Assembly: GCF_012927455.1 (NCBI RefSeq)
Contig: NZ_JABBPE010000018.1
Coordinates: 62,001-126,000, forward strand
DNA from: Polaromonas sp.
GTDB lineage: Bacteria; Pseudomonadota; Gammaproteobacteria; Burkholderiales; Burkholderiaceae_C
Direction: 5' to 3'
DNA length: 64,000 bases
In this document: positions 36,251-44,171 of the stretch, piece by piece
How positions within the stretch are numbered: the stretch's first letter is position 1
Layout of the letters: every line of letters starts with the position of its first letter
Program-made: the position numbers and the translations under genes
The notes under the pieces: model-generated
What the model was told of the DNA's origin: nothing
What the model saw: only the letters and a program-made list of their open reading frames with translations
Databases searched by the model: none

Positions 36251-37585
36251 TCAGACCTGCGGCAGCGCGCGTTCCGCAATCCCGGACAGCAGCGCGGCGC
36301 CCAGTGGCAGCACGCTGTCGTTGAAGTCGTAGCAGCTGTGGTGCAGAAAATAACTGCCCACGCCGCCCACCGTGCCGCCTTGGCCGTCGGGCAACTGTTC
36401 ACCCTGGCCCAGGCGCAGGTAAGCGCCTGGCTTGAGCTGCAGCATGAACGAAAAATCTTCCGAGCCCATGCTGGGTTGCAGGTTGCGCACCACGTTTTCC
36501 GCGCCCACCAGCTGATCGGCGACTGCCGTTGCCAGCGTGTACTCGGCCGGTGAATTGATGGTGGCCGGGTAAATGCGCTCGTATTTCACCGTGGCGCTCG
36601 CGCCAAAGCCTTGCGCCACCGCGCTGCACAGCTCCGTCAAGCGACGCTCCACCAGGCTTTGCACCTCGGGCTTGAAGGTTCGCACGGTGCCGACCAGCGT
36701 CGCCGAGCCGGGAATCACGCTCATGGCGCCCAGGTCGCCCGCCTGCATCGCGCAGACGCTGATCACGGCGTTGTCCATGGCCCTGACGTTGCGCGAAACG
36801 ATGCTTTGCAGCGCCGTGATGAGGTGCGCGGCCACCAGCACCGGATCGACCGCCAGGTAAGCATGCGCGCCGTGGCCACCCTTGCCGGTGATCTCTATCG
36901 TGATTCGGTCAGCGGCCGCCATCATCGGCCCGGGATTGATGCCTATGGTGCCGGGCCGCATGGCGGGCCAGTTGTGCATGGCGTAAATCGACTGCACCGG
37001 GAAGCGTTCGAACAGCCCGTCCTGGATCATGGCGTGCGCGCCGCCACGCCCCTCTTCTGCCGGCTGGAACACCAGCACCACATCGCCGGCAAAGCGGCGC
37101 GTCTCGGCCAGGTAGCGGGCAGCGCCTACCAGCATGGTGGTGTGGCCATCATGGCCGCAACCGTGCATCAGCCCGGGCTTGCCCGACTTCCAGCCAAACT
37201 CATTGTGCTCGGTCATGGGCAGCGCATCCATGTCGGCGCGCAGGCCCACCATGGGACGAACTGCGGCAGCTGTCGGCTGGCCCCTGATAACGGCGACCAC
37301 GCCGGTTTTGCCGATGCCGGTATGCACTTCATCCACACCGCAGAGCTTGAGCGCGTGCGCGACCCGGCTGGAGGTGTAAACCTCTTCAAAACCCAGTTCG
37401 GGATGCGCGTGCAGATCGCGGCGGAACGCCGTCAGTTCCGGATGGAATTGCGCAATCTGTGCAAAGGCGCGGCCACTGGCGCGCAGCTGTCCTCCGCGCG
37501 CGGTGGACGTCGCCGCTGCGGCATCAGACGCAACGTTTAATGGATCAGTCAACGCTGTGGTGTCTAAAGTAGCCGGAGCGCGCAT
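36251..37585 (-). CDS. M20D-family amidohydrolase (hippurate hydrolase-like)
   Basis: A 444-aa metallopeptidase-type amidohydrolase. Metal-binding blocks: HPELGFEE, LMHGCGHDGHTTMLVGAARY (Cys and His ligands), PAEEGRGGAHAMI and MGSEDFSFML. The dimerisation domain lies in between. The family cleaves N-acyl amino acids such as hippurate, IAA conjugates or N-acetyl-diaminopimelate; the specific substrate is not evident. There is an N-terminal extension of about 45 residues before the conserved start; ATG at 37585 follows AGGAT. No signal peptide, so cytoplasmic. Confidence 0.92.
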   Translation of the reverse strand: MRAPATLDTTALTDPLNVASDAAAATSTARGGQLRASGRAFAQIAQFHPELTAFRRDLHAHPELGFEEVYTSSRVAHALKLCGVDEVHTGIGKTGVVAVIRGQPTAAAVRPMVGLRADMDALPMTEHNEFGWKSGKPGLMHGCGHDGHTTMLVGAARYLAETRRFAGDVVLVFQPAEEGRGGAHAMIQDGLFERFPVQSIYAMHNWPAMRPGTIGINPGPMMAAADRITIEITGKGGHGAHAYLAVDPVLVAAHLITALQSIVSRNVRAMDNAVISVCAMQAGDLGAMSVIPGSATLVGTVRTFKPEVQSLVERRLTELCSAVAQGFGASATVKYERIYPATINSPAEYTLATAVADQLVGAENVVRNLQPSMGSEDFSFMLQLKPGAYLRLGQGEQLPDGQGGTVGGVGSYFLHHSCYDFNDSVLPLGAALLSGIAERALPQV

Positions 37586-37853
37586 GTCGGTTAGATCCTG
37601 ATTTAGCAAACGTTGAGAACGCGACGTAAATACTATTCTTGAATGCTTGTCGCAGTAAGCATCAGGGTTTGCGCAACAGCGGTGCAACGCTGACACAGGC
37701 GCTTAGCAGACCCAAAGCCAACAAATTTCGTAGCAGGCTCGGCGAACTCGAAGGAAGTCTGTGCGTCATGGCATTAAAGTAGTTTGACGGTGTTCGCCTG
37801 CGGGGGGGGCGTAAGCCATCTTGGCCTGTTCCTGAACCTTTAGCTTTTGTCAT
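37586..37853. other. Spacer between amidohydrolase gene and porin terminator
   Basis: No supported gene. It contains an 8-G run near 37802-37809. A minus-strand short frame from 37767 has a lipobox-like LLSAC but no ribosome binding site. Confidence 0.4.
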
Positions 37854-37890
37854 AAAAAAAAGCCGCTCCGGGTTACCCCGAAACGGCTTT
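37854..37890 (-). terminator. Terminator of the first minus-strand porin gene
   Basis: Plus strand A8, AAGCCG, TCCGGG, tt, ACCCCGA, ACGGCTT: a long imperfect hairpin with a U tract when read on the minus strand. Confidence 0.88.
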
Positions 37891-37928
37891 CGATTCTTGT
37901 CTCAAACTGGCGTCAAGCCAGCTTCAGA

Positions 37929-39104
37929 TCAGAACGTGTGGCGAAGGCCAACACCGTAGGTGGTGATCTTGTCGACGTTGCTGCCTGCAGGCAGAGAAGC
38001 GATCAGCTTGTCGTAGCCTTTGGTGGTCTGTGCGCCTGCGTACAGGGTCGAACGCTTGCTCAAAGAGTACAGAGCCTGGACACCGAAGCCGGTGCTCTTG
38101 CCGAGCGTGTCGCCTTTGGAGCGAGCAACGCCAGCGCTCAGGGTGGTAGCGCCCAAAGGCACTGCAACGCTCAAGCTGATTTCGTTTTGTGAAGCGATGT
38201 TGCCGCCGCCCAGGGAAGCTGGAGCCACCACGTCTTTGTACTTGGCACGGTTGAAACCGGCGCCGACTTTGGCCACTCCGAAATCATAGGCAGCGTTCAG
38301 CAGAACGTTTTCAAGGGCAGGCTTGGTCGTAGCGGTGCGAGCGAGAGCTTCGGACTGGTAACCGCCGGACACCAGGATAGGGCCGTTGGCGTACTTCAGG
38401 TTAGCCGACACGGACTCGCTGGCCTTGACACCAGGAACCTTGTCTTCGCCGAAAGCGTACATGCCCGAAGCGCTGAAACCGCTGAAGTTAGGGGTGGTGT
38501 ACTTGACGCTGTTGTTGAAGCGGGTGTTGAAGCCGACCCAAGCCGTGTTGCGATTCAGAAAAGCAACTGCGCCAGCAGGAGAGGTCGTCAGGCCACCAGC
38601 TGCGCTGATAGCAGCCGCGTTAGTTGTGCTGTTGCCGTTGTTGGTGTTCGACGGATCGAAAATCGTAGCACCCATCATGGCGTGGTCAGCCGACACGTCG
38701 TCATAAGAGCTGGAATTGCGACCAATTACCAGGGTACCGAAGCTGCTGCTGGAAATACCGGCGTTAGCGCGACGGCCAAACAACAGACCGCCTTGGCCGG
38801 AAGCACCGGTGTCAAGGTTCAAACCGCTTTCGAGGTTACCAACGATAGCCATACCGCCACCGATATCTTCGCTGACGCGCAGGCCCCAACGGGAACCATT
38901 CAGGCCACCGGACTCAATTCTGGTCTGGCGTGCGGATTGGATAGTGGCGACGCTACCTGGAACAGTAGCCGAGGCAGGAACCAGAATGTTGGTTTTGAAG
39001 CTCTGGATATTACCGTCGAGCAAACCGTACAGGGTGACGGTGGATTGGGCGTGAGCACCAGCCATTGCACCGAGTGCGGCCAGAGCGATAAGGGTCTTTT
39101 TCAT
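37929..39104 (-). CDS. Gram-negative porin (OmpC/Omp32-like), porin 1
   Basis: A 391-aa trimeric-type outer membrane porin. Signal peptide MKKTLIALAALGAMAGAHAQ, then STVTLYGLLDGNI, the standard first strand of betaproteobacterial general porins. Constriction-loop and strand blocks SRWGLRVSEDIGGGMAIVGN and FGRRANAGIS follow, and the end TYGVGLRHTF has the terminal Phe. ATG at 39104 with GGAGAA upstream. It is in tandem with a second porin gene on the same strand, each with its own terminator. Confidence 0.95.
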   Translation of the reverse strand: MKKTLIALAALGAMAGAHAQSTVTLYGLLDGNIQSFKTNILVPASATVPGSVATIQSARQTRIESGGLNGSRWGLRVSEDIGGGMAIVGNLESGLNLDTGASGQGGLLFGRRANAGISSSSFGTLVIGRNSSSYDDVSADHAMMGATIFDPSNTNNGNSTTNAAAISAAGGLTTSPAGAVAFLNRNTAWVGFNTRFNNSVKYTTPNFSGFSASGMYAFGEDKVPGVKASESVSANLKYANGPILVSGGYQSEALARTATTKPALENVLLNAAYDFGVAKVGAGFNRAKYKDVVAPASLGGGNIASQNEISLSVAVPLGATTLSAGVARSKGDTLGKSTGFGVQALYSLSKRSTLYAGAQTTKGYDKLIASLPAGSNVDKITTYGVGLRHTF

Positions 39105-39408
39105 TGAAAATTTCTCCAAGGTTAAACATAGGGCTCCGGAACGGGGACTGTTTCAGGCTTTCACCTTGCAGCTCCCCCAGAGACCCGGGCCAACCCCCTT
39201 TCGGGAAGTTGTATCTATTGCACCAGACTGGGCTCCGATTCGCAAAGAAATGTACCCCAAAGCCCCTAAAAAGGCGCTCTTACGTTGCAAGCAAGCCACA
39301 GATGAGCCGTCGGGTGCTAAAGAAACAAGTTCGGGGGAGGCTTGGCGCAGAGCCGTCGTAGGTCAAGCCTTTTGTCACATTTTTCCGAGAGTAGCGAGTC
39401 CTGAACAC
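39105..39408. other. Spacer upstream of porin 1
   Basis: 304 bp with no open frame worth calling; presumably the porin 1 promoter region. I saw no clear operator. Confidence 0.5.
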
Positions 39409-39442
39409 AAAAATGCCGCCTCAGGTTTCCCTGAAAGCGGCT
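39409..39442 (-). terminator. Terminator of the second minus-strand porin gene
   Basis: Plus strand AAAAA-T-GCCGCc-TCAGG-TTTC-CCTGA-aa-GCGGC; U tract on the minus strand. Confidence 0.88.
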
Positions 39443-39483
39443 TTGTCTGACTATCCTGTCTCTGGCTTCAAACCAGATCCGAA

Positions 39484-40557
39484 TCAGAACTTGTGCTGGA
39501 CGCCCACTGCGTAGGTGTCGGTCTTGACTTCGCTACTGGCAAACTTGTTCTTGGACAACTGCAGGCCGGTGTACAGAAAGGTGCGCTTGGACACGTCGTA
39601 TTTCGCGGCCAGACCAAAACCAGTGGCTTTAATTTCACCACCAGCGGCTGCCAACGTAATTTTGGAACGTGCAACTCCGCCAGACAGAGTTAAGGCCGCG
39701 CCGACTGGCACGTCTACGCCAAGCTGATACTCTTTGGACTTGTCAACTGCCAGGAAGGTTGCGGGAGCGGTTGCAAAAAGCGTCGTTGAGCCGTTCTTAA
39801 CCTGTCCGTAGGCACCGAGCAATTTCGCAACGCCGAAATCCCACGAGCCGTTCAACTGGGTAAATTTGGTGGCAGACCCGGTGCCAGTTGCTTTTTCTTC
39901 TTGATGCGACAGGGCGACAAAGGCTGGGCCAGCTGCATATTTAACATTCACGCTGGCGATCTTGCCGGCGCTTGCGGCCGCCGTCTTGTTTTCGCCGAGG
40001 CTGTACATGGCGGCGGCGCTGAAACCGCTGAAGTCTGGGGTCGCGTAATAAATCGCATTGCCTGGACGATCCTGGTAGTTGTTGCTGAGCCAAACGTTGT
40101 TGGCTGGTGCAAAGATATTCGCGTCAAATGCTGCGGCGCCCGAACCTTTGACATCGTCAAAAGGCGTCCACATTTTGCCGAGCTTGATCTCACCAAAACC
40201 ACCTGAAACACCCGCCCACGATTGGCGACCAAATACGGCCGTTGAGCTTGCGCCGGTGTAGGGATTCACGTAATTGTTGGCAGCACCAGTGGAGATGTCA
40301 AAGCCGGATTCCAGCAGGAAATTGGCTTTCAAGCCGCCGCCCAGATCCTCGGAACCCTTCAGGCCGAAACGGCTGGTGTTAAAACCACCGCTGTTAATCA
40401 CAGTCTGACGCAAGGACGTGGAAACACCGTTAACCGTGGTCTTGTCCTTGACGCTGCCAAGGTAGCCGTCAAGCAAACCATACAGGGTCACGGTGGACTG
40501 CGCTGATGCAACGCCGGAAGCGGCGAGCACAGCCAAAGCGATCAAACTTTTTTTCAT
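39484..40557 (-). CDS. Gram-negative porin, porin 2
   Basis: A 357-aa paralogue of porin 1. Signal MKKSLIALAVLAASGVASAQ, then STVTLYGLLDGYLG; SRFGLKGSEDLGGGLKANFL and FGRQSWAGVSGGFGEIKLGK are the typical constriction region. The C-terminus YAVGVQHKF has the terminal Phe. ATG at 40557 with GGAG upstream. Well separated from porin 1 by its own terminator and a 300-bp spacer, so independently regulated. Confidence 0.95.
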   Translation of the reverse strand: MKKSLIALAVLAASGVASAQSTVTLYGLLDGYLGSVKDKTTVNGVSTSLRQTVINSGGFNTSRFGLKGSEDLGGGLKANFLLESGFDISTGAANNYVNPYTGASSTAVFGRQSWAGVSGGFGEIKLGKMWTPFDDVKGSGAAAFDANIFAPANNVWLSNNYQDRPGNAIYYATPDFSGFSAAAMYSLGENKTAAASAGKIASVNVKYAAGPAFVALSHQEEKATGTGSATKFTQLNGSWDFGVAKLLGAYGQVKNGSTTLFATAPATFLAVDKSKEYQLGVDVPVGAALTLSGGVARSKITLAAAGGEIKATGFGLAAKYDVSKRTFLYTGLQLSKNKFASSEVKTDTYAVGVQHKF

Positions 40558-41205
40558 TAAAAATCTCCAAAAGGTGAAAAACAAAGACAGGTCAGAACTA
40601 TTGCTTGAGGTCTTTCGGGTAACCCCTAATGGAATTTAACAATACAGCCACATTCCAAGCAACGCCTTTTGGCTATTGCGCAATTTATGTGCCACTTGTG
40701 TTGGCTGCCGACAACACCCCTTGAAGCGCGTCATTTCGCCGCGGTACATCAGACCTTGCGACCGACCCAAAAGGGTGCAAAACCAGGTCCATGCATCTTT
40801 TTGGTGATAGCCCCGCGATGTGTTGCATCGCAGGCATTCAGTGAAGTTAAAACTCAGGCCGAACGCAGCGGGGCGCCATAAATTCGTGTTTCCCGCACGG
40901 CGCGGGCCATCCCATCAGGTATTTGTCGCGTTAACACAACATATTTTCAGAATGGAGAGCGGGCCTGGATTGGTAAGCGATACAAACTTACGAGCGCACA
41001 TCAGGGTAAATGACGCAACACATTCGAAATATGCGTCCTAAAAGCTTGGTTTTCGCCGATATCGGCTTTCTTCTTGTCGCGCAAGCGATACACCACGGGT
41101 ATCCCTATCTTTACGGTTGGTTGCATGATCATTAACCTCCAGCAATCGAAAAGCCCTGTTTTTATCAAGGCTGCTGCGACATTTTTAATTCACTTTGGAG
41201 ATTCC
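40558..41205. other. Divergent control region between porins 2 and 3
   Basis: 648 bp without a supported gene. It holds a perfect 12-bp palindrome GCCGATATCGGC at 41055-41066 and a small hairpin GCGATG-TGTTG-CATCGC near 40814-40830. AT-rich stretches near both start codons fit divergent promoters. Confidence 0.5.
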
Positions 41206-42447
41206 ATGAAAAAACTGACTCTTGTTGCAACTGCGATCACGGCGCTTCTGTCTACTTCGGCCGCAATGGCACAAAGCACCGTAACGCTGTACGGCATTCT
41301 TGATGGTGGTTACAACCACGTCAGCGGCTTAAAAAATGGCTCTTTCAACGGCATCGCCAGCGGCATCATGGAAGGTTCGCGCTTCGGCATGCGCGGCTCT
41401 GAAGACATTGGCAACGGCTTCAAGGCCATCTTTACGCTTGAAAACCGGCTAGAACTGGATACCGGCTCGGTGACGAATCGCCCGAATTCGGGAAACCAAT
41501 TGCCTGACCGCGTTGCAAGCACCGTCAATGCCAACTTGCCCGTTGGCTTGTCGGGGACGCCGGTTGCACTCGGGACCATTGCAGCCATCAACAACGCGAT
41601 CGGCACCAATGCTTTTGGCGTCAATCTGGCGGGCAATCTTTTTGACCGCCAGGCATATGCCGGATTGGTGACACCGATCGGCGCATTCACATTGGGCCGC
41701 CAATATACGCCCGGCTATCTGGTTTCGGCTGCGTTCGACGCCTCGCAAACCCAATCCAGCCTGGCCGCCGGGCAGGTTGCCAGCCTGCCTGCTGCGTTTG
41801 ACATTCGTCTGAGCAACACCCTGCAATACGGTATTCAGACCGGCGGTGTCACCGCTACCTTGATGTATGGCGCGGGCGAAATCGCCGGCAGTTCCGCAAG
41901 CCGCTTCCTCGGTGCCATGGCGATATACAAAGCCGATGGCTTCTCCGTCGGTTTTGGTCACAACGAGAAGAAAAATGAGTTCGGCCAAAAATCTTTGACA
42001 AACAACGTTTTAGGTGCAAGCGTGAACGTCGGCCCAGGCGCGTTGTACGGCATGTACGCTACGATTAAAGATGAAAACCCGTCCGGCCTGTCGCCGTTTT
42101 TTGTCACAGCCGGTCCGGTATTTCAAAATGCTTACAACATAGCCTTCAGGCAAGACGCCAAGCTGATGCACATCGGTTACCGGCTCACCAGCGGTGTTCA
42201 CACCATCGTCACCGCCTTCAACCGGCTTGATGACAAGCGGGCCGTCAACGCCGACACCGACTCTTACGGCGTGACTTACACCTACGCTTTGTCCAAACGC
42301 ACCAACCTGAACGCCGTGCTGACGCGCTTCAACAACAAAGGCGCAGGTCAGATTGCTCCGGGCGGCAACGGCTTTTTGGGCGGCGTGACGTCTACTGCAG
42401 GCACGGATTCCACCAACGTGGCTTTCGGTATTCGCCACGCCTTTTAA
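41206..42447 (+). CDS. Gram-negative porin, porin 3
   Basis: A 413-aa porin. Signal MKKLTLVATAITALLSTSAA ending AMAQ, then STVTLYGILDGGYN; SRFGMRGSEDIGNGFKAIFT and FDRQAYAGLVTPIGAFTLGR mark the constriction loop. The C-terminus NVAFGIRHAF has the terminal Phe. It is longer than the other two, with extended loops around residues 80-130. ATG at 41206 with TTTGGAG upstream; the frame is open further upstream but without a signal peptide. It is divergent from porin 2. Confidence 0.95.
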   Translation: MKKLTLVATAITALLSTSAAMAQSTVTLYGILDGGYNHVSGLKNGSFNGIASGIMEGSRFGMRGSEDIGNGFKAIFTLENRLELDTGSVTNRPNSGNQLPDRVASTVNANLPVGLSGTPVALGTIAAINNAIGTNAFGVNLAGNLFDRQAYAGLVTPIGAFTLGRQYTPGYLVSAAFDASQTQSSLAAGQVASLPAAFDIRLSNTLQYGIQTGGVTATLMYGAGEIAGSSASRFLGAMAIYKADGFSVGFGHNEKKNEFGQKSLTNNVLGASVNVGPGALYGMYATIKDENPSGLSPFFVTAGPVFQNAYNIAFRQDAKLMHIGYRLTSGVHTIVTAFNRLDDKRAVNADTDSYGVTYTYALSKRTNLNAVLTRFNNKGAGQIAPGGNGFLGGVTSTAGTDSTNVAFGIRHAF

Positions 42448-42490
42448 TTGCAGTTTGCGGTCTTGCGGCAAGCTATCGCCGCATTTCAAT

Positions 42491-42516
42491 GCCCCCTTTT
42501 TTGGGGGCTTTTTTTT
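42491..42516 (+). terminator. Terminator of porin 3
   Basis: GCCCCC-TTTTTT-GGGGGC followed by eight T. Confidence 0.92.
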
Positions 42517-42691
42517 GCCTTTTTTTTCTTCTCCGAGCTGGCGTTACCATGGCGACAAGTTTTTTTCCGGGACATTGGGTGCATAAATTGCCTAAGAGAG
42601 AAAATATAAAAACATCACTTTTTCCCGGGCGCGCACTACTGACGATATTGATTTCACTCCGTCCAAACACCATCACTTGAAAGAGCCTCCA

Positions 42692-43321
42692 ATGACACCT
42701 TCCATTGACTCCGCACTGAACGCCGCAGATGGTGCATTGCGCACCCTGTTTGCCAAACCCCGTGCTTCCCGCCTTTGCCCTACGGTGGCCGACCGGAGCA
42801 GCGAGTTGAGCGCGGAGGACAAGGCCAAATCGGGCGCGCTGATGCGCGTTAACCATGTGGGCGAGGTCTGCGCGCAGGCGTTGTACGCCGCGCAGGCGCT
42901 AGGCACGCGCGACCCGGTGCTGCGCGAGCAGTTCCTGAAAGCCAGCCGCGAAGAAGGCGACCACCTGGCCTGGACGCAAGACCGCCTGAACGAGCTGGGC
43001 GCCCGCCCCTCACTGCTCAACCCGCTGTGGTATGCGGGCGCCTTTGGCCTGGGTCTGCTGGCAAGCCGGCTCGGCGACCCCCTGAGCCTGGGCTTTGTAC
43101 TGGAGACAGAACGCCAAGTGGAGGCCCATCTGGCGAGCCATCTGGAGCGCCTGCCCGAGGGCGATCACGAGTCGCGCGCCATCGTGGCGCAAATGAAGGA
43201 CGACGAAGGGCAGCATGCACGACATGCCGAAGATGCCGGCGCGCAGCAGTTGCCGCTACCGGTCAGACTGCTTATGCGCTCGGCGGCCAAGGTCATGACG
43301 ACAGTGGCGCATCGGGTTTAA
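42692..43321 (+). CDS. coq7: Demethoxyubiquinone hydroxylase Coq7
   Basis: Hydroxylates 2-octaprenyl-3-methyl-6-methoxy-benzoquinone in ubiquinone synthesis. The 209-aa protein has a four-helix diiron core: [29 protein letters not shown] (E-x2-H), [15 protein letters not shown] and [16 protein letters not shown] (E-x2-H). A hydrophobic hairpin ([17 protein letters not shown]) allows membrane association. ATG at 42692 with AAAGAG upstream. Monocistronic, as the flanking genes are separated by terminators or a repeat. Confidence 0.95.
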   Translation: MTPSIDSALNAADGALRTLFAKPRASRLCPTVADRSSELSAEDKAKSGALMRVNHVGEVCAQALYAAQALGTRDPVLREQFLKASREEGDHLAWTQDRLNELGARPSLLNPLWYAGAFGLGLLASRLGDPLSLGFVLETERQVEAHLASHLERLPEGDHESRAIVAQMKDDEGQHARHAEDAGAQQLPLPVRLLMRSAAKVMTTVAHRV

Positions 43322-43322
43322 C

Positions 43323-43373
43323 ATGCTATTACTTTCATAGCAGATTGCGCCCGTGGATATTTGGCTGCAGCCA
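43323..43373 (-). repeat. Approximately 50-bp dispersed repeat, copy 7
   Basis: TGCTATTACTTTCATAGC, AGATTGCGCCCGTGGATATT, TGGCTGCAGCC, starting just after the coq7 stop. Confidence 0.8.
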
Positions 43374-43444
43374 TTATTTGTTCAAATGTCGAAAAATAAA
43401 CGGAGACTCGGCAAGCTTCTAGGCAACTGACGCATTCCCAGCGT

Positions 43445-43903
43445 TCAGCCTTCGCGTAGTTCAAAACTGGTCGTAATCTCTGCCGTTTTGCCCAGCATGA
43501 TGGTGGCCGAGCAATACTTGTCGTGGCTCATGGCAATCGCGCGTTCCACCGCGCTGGCGGCCAGGCCGCACCCCGTCACGACAAAATGCATGTGGATGCT
43601 GGTGAACACCTTGGGATCTGTCTGCGCCCTTTCAGCGCTGAGCTTGACCGAGCAGCCCCGCACGTCGTGGCGGCCGCGTTTGAGGATAAGTACCACGTCG
43701 TAAGCAGTGCAGCCGCCGGTGCCGGCCAGCACGGTCTCCATGGGACGCGGCGCCAGATTGGCGCCGCCGTTTTCTGGCTTGTCAGCATCCGGCGCGCCGT
43801 CCATCACCAGGGTGTGGCCGCTGCCGGTTTCTGCCAGAAACGTCATGCCGGAGCGCGACCCGCTGGCCTCGGTGCTACCTGTCCAACTTACTGTGCATTC
43901 CAT
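43445..43903 (-). CDS. OsmC/YhfA-family redox protein
   Basis: A 152-aa OsmC-fold protein. Two conserved Cys lie in GTGGCTAYDVV and HDKYCSATIMLGKTA, the peroxide-reactive pair of OsmC/Ohr proteins. The KPENGGANLAPRPMETVLAG region and overall length fit the YhfA branch. I chose the ATG at 43903 because AAGGA is 9 bp upstream; it touches the alternative ATG at 43912. Expected role: reduction of organic hydroperoxides or related stress defence in the cytoplasm. Divergent from the candidate small RNA and ilvA. Confidence 0.9.
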   Translation of the reverse strand: MECTVSWTGSTEASGSRSGMTFLAETGSGHTLVMDGAPDADKPENGGANLAPRPMETVLAGTGGCTAYDVVLILKRGRHDVRGCSVKLSAERAQTDPKVFTSIHMHFVVTGCGLAASAVERAIAMSHDKYCSATIMLGKTAEITTSFELREG

Positions 43904-43972
43904 AAACGCCATTCCTTATGCCAAACATTCATAACTAAAACCGGAAAACCGTGAATTCCGCACCACAAAATA

Positions 43973-44001
43973 TTGTGCAGCGCAACATCACTCGGTATAC
44001 T
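43973..44001 (+). promoter_or_regulatory. Sigma70 promoter upstream of the ilvA leader
   Basis: TTGTGC (43973-43978), 17-bp spacer, TATACT (43996-44001). Predicted start at about 44008. Confidence 0.65.
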
Positions 44002-44007
44002 GAAATC

Positions 44008-44126
44008 ATCGCATTAATACGATTCTGTTCCAGGGGACTTTTCGTATTTTTGCACTGGTTGTCTCCTCCACCTCCTCAAAGGGTGGATTTAACAGGCCCA
44101 GACCGCAAGGTCTGGGCCTTTTTTTT
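44008..44126 (+). ncRNA. Candidate small RNA or terminated ilvA leader
   Basis: About 119 nt between a well-spaced promoter (43973-44001) and a strong terminator (ends 44126), with no ATG inside and no run of Ile, Val, Leu or Thr codons. It carries CTCCTCCACCTCCTC (44062-44077 region), complementary to Shine-Dalgarno sequences, partly in a small hairpin CCACC/GGGTGG. Either a trans-acting small RNA with an anti-SD loop, or a leader whose terminator limits ilvA transcription. Confidence 0.5.
44095..44126 (+). terminator. Intrinsic terminator 45 bp upstream of ilvA
   Basis: Perfect 10-bp stem GGCCCAGACC-GCAA-GGTCTGGGCC with eight T. Confidence 0.95.
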
Positions 44127-44171
44127 CTTGCCGATTTCCTGCCCACTATGATGGAAGGCTAAGAGAAAAAC

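Noticed and set aside
37665..37767. Short minus-strand frame with lipobox-like LLSAC
   Set aside because: No ribosome binding site, only about 35 residues, and no acceptor pattern after the Cys known from entericidins.
44008..44126. Classical isoleucine/valine leader-peptide attenuator for ilvA
   Set aside because: No ATG or GTG leader frame and no run of branched-chain amino acid codons, so I report it only as a small RNA or non-peptide leader.
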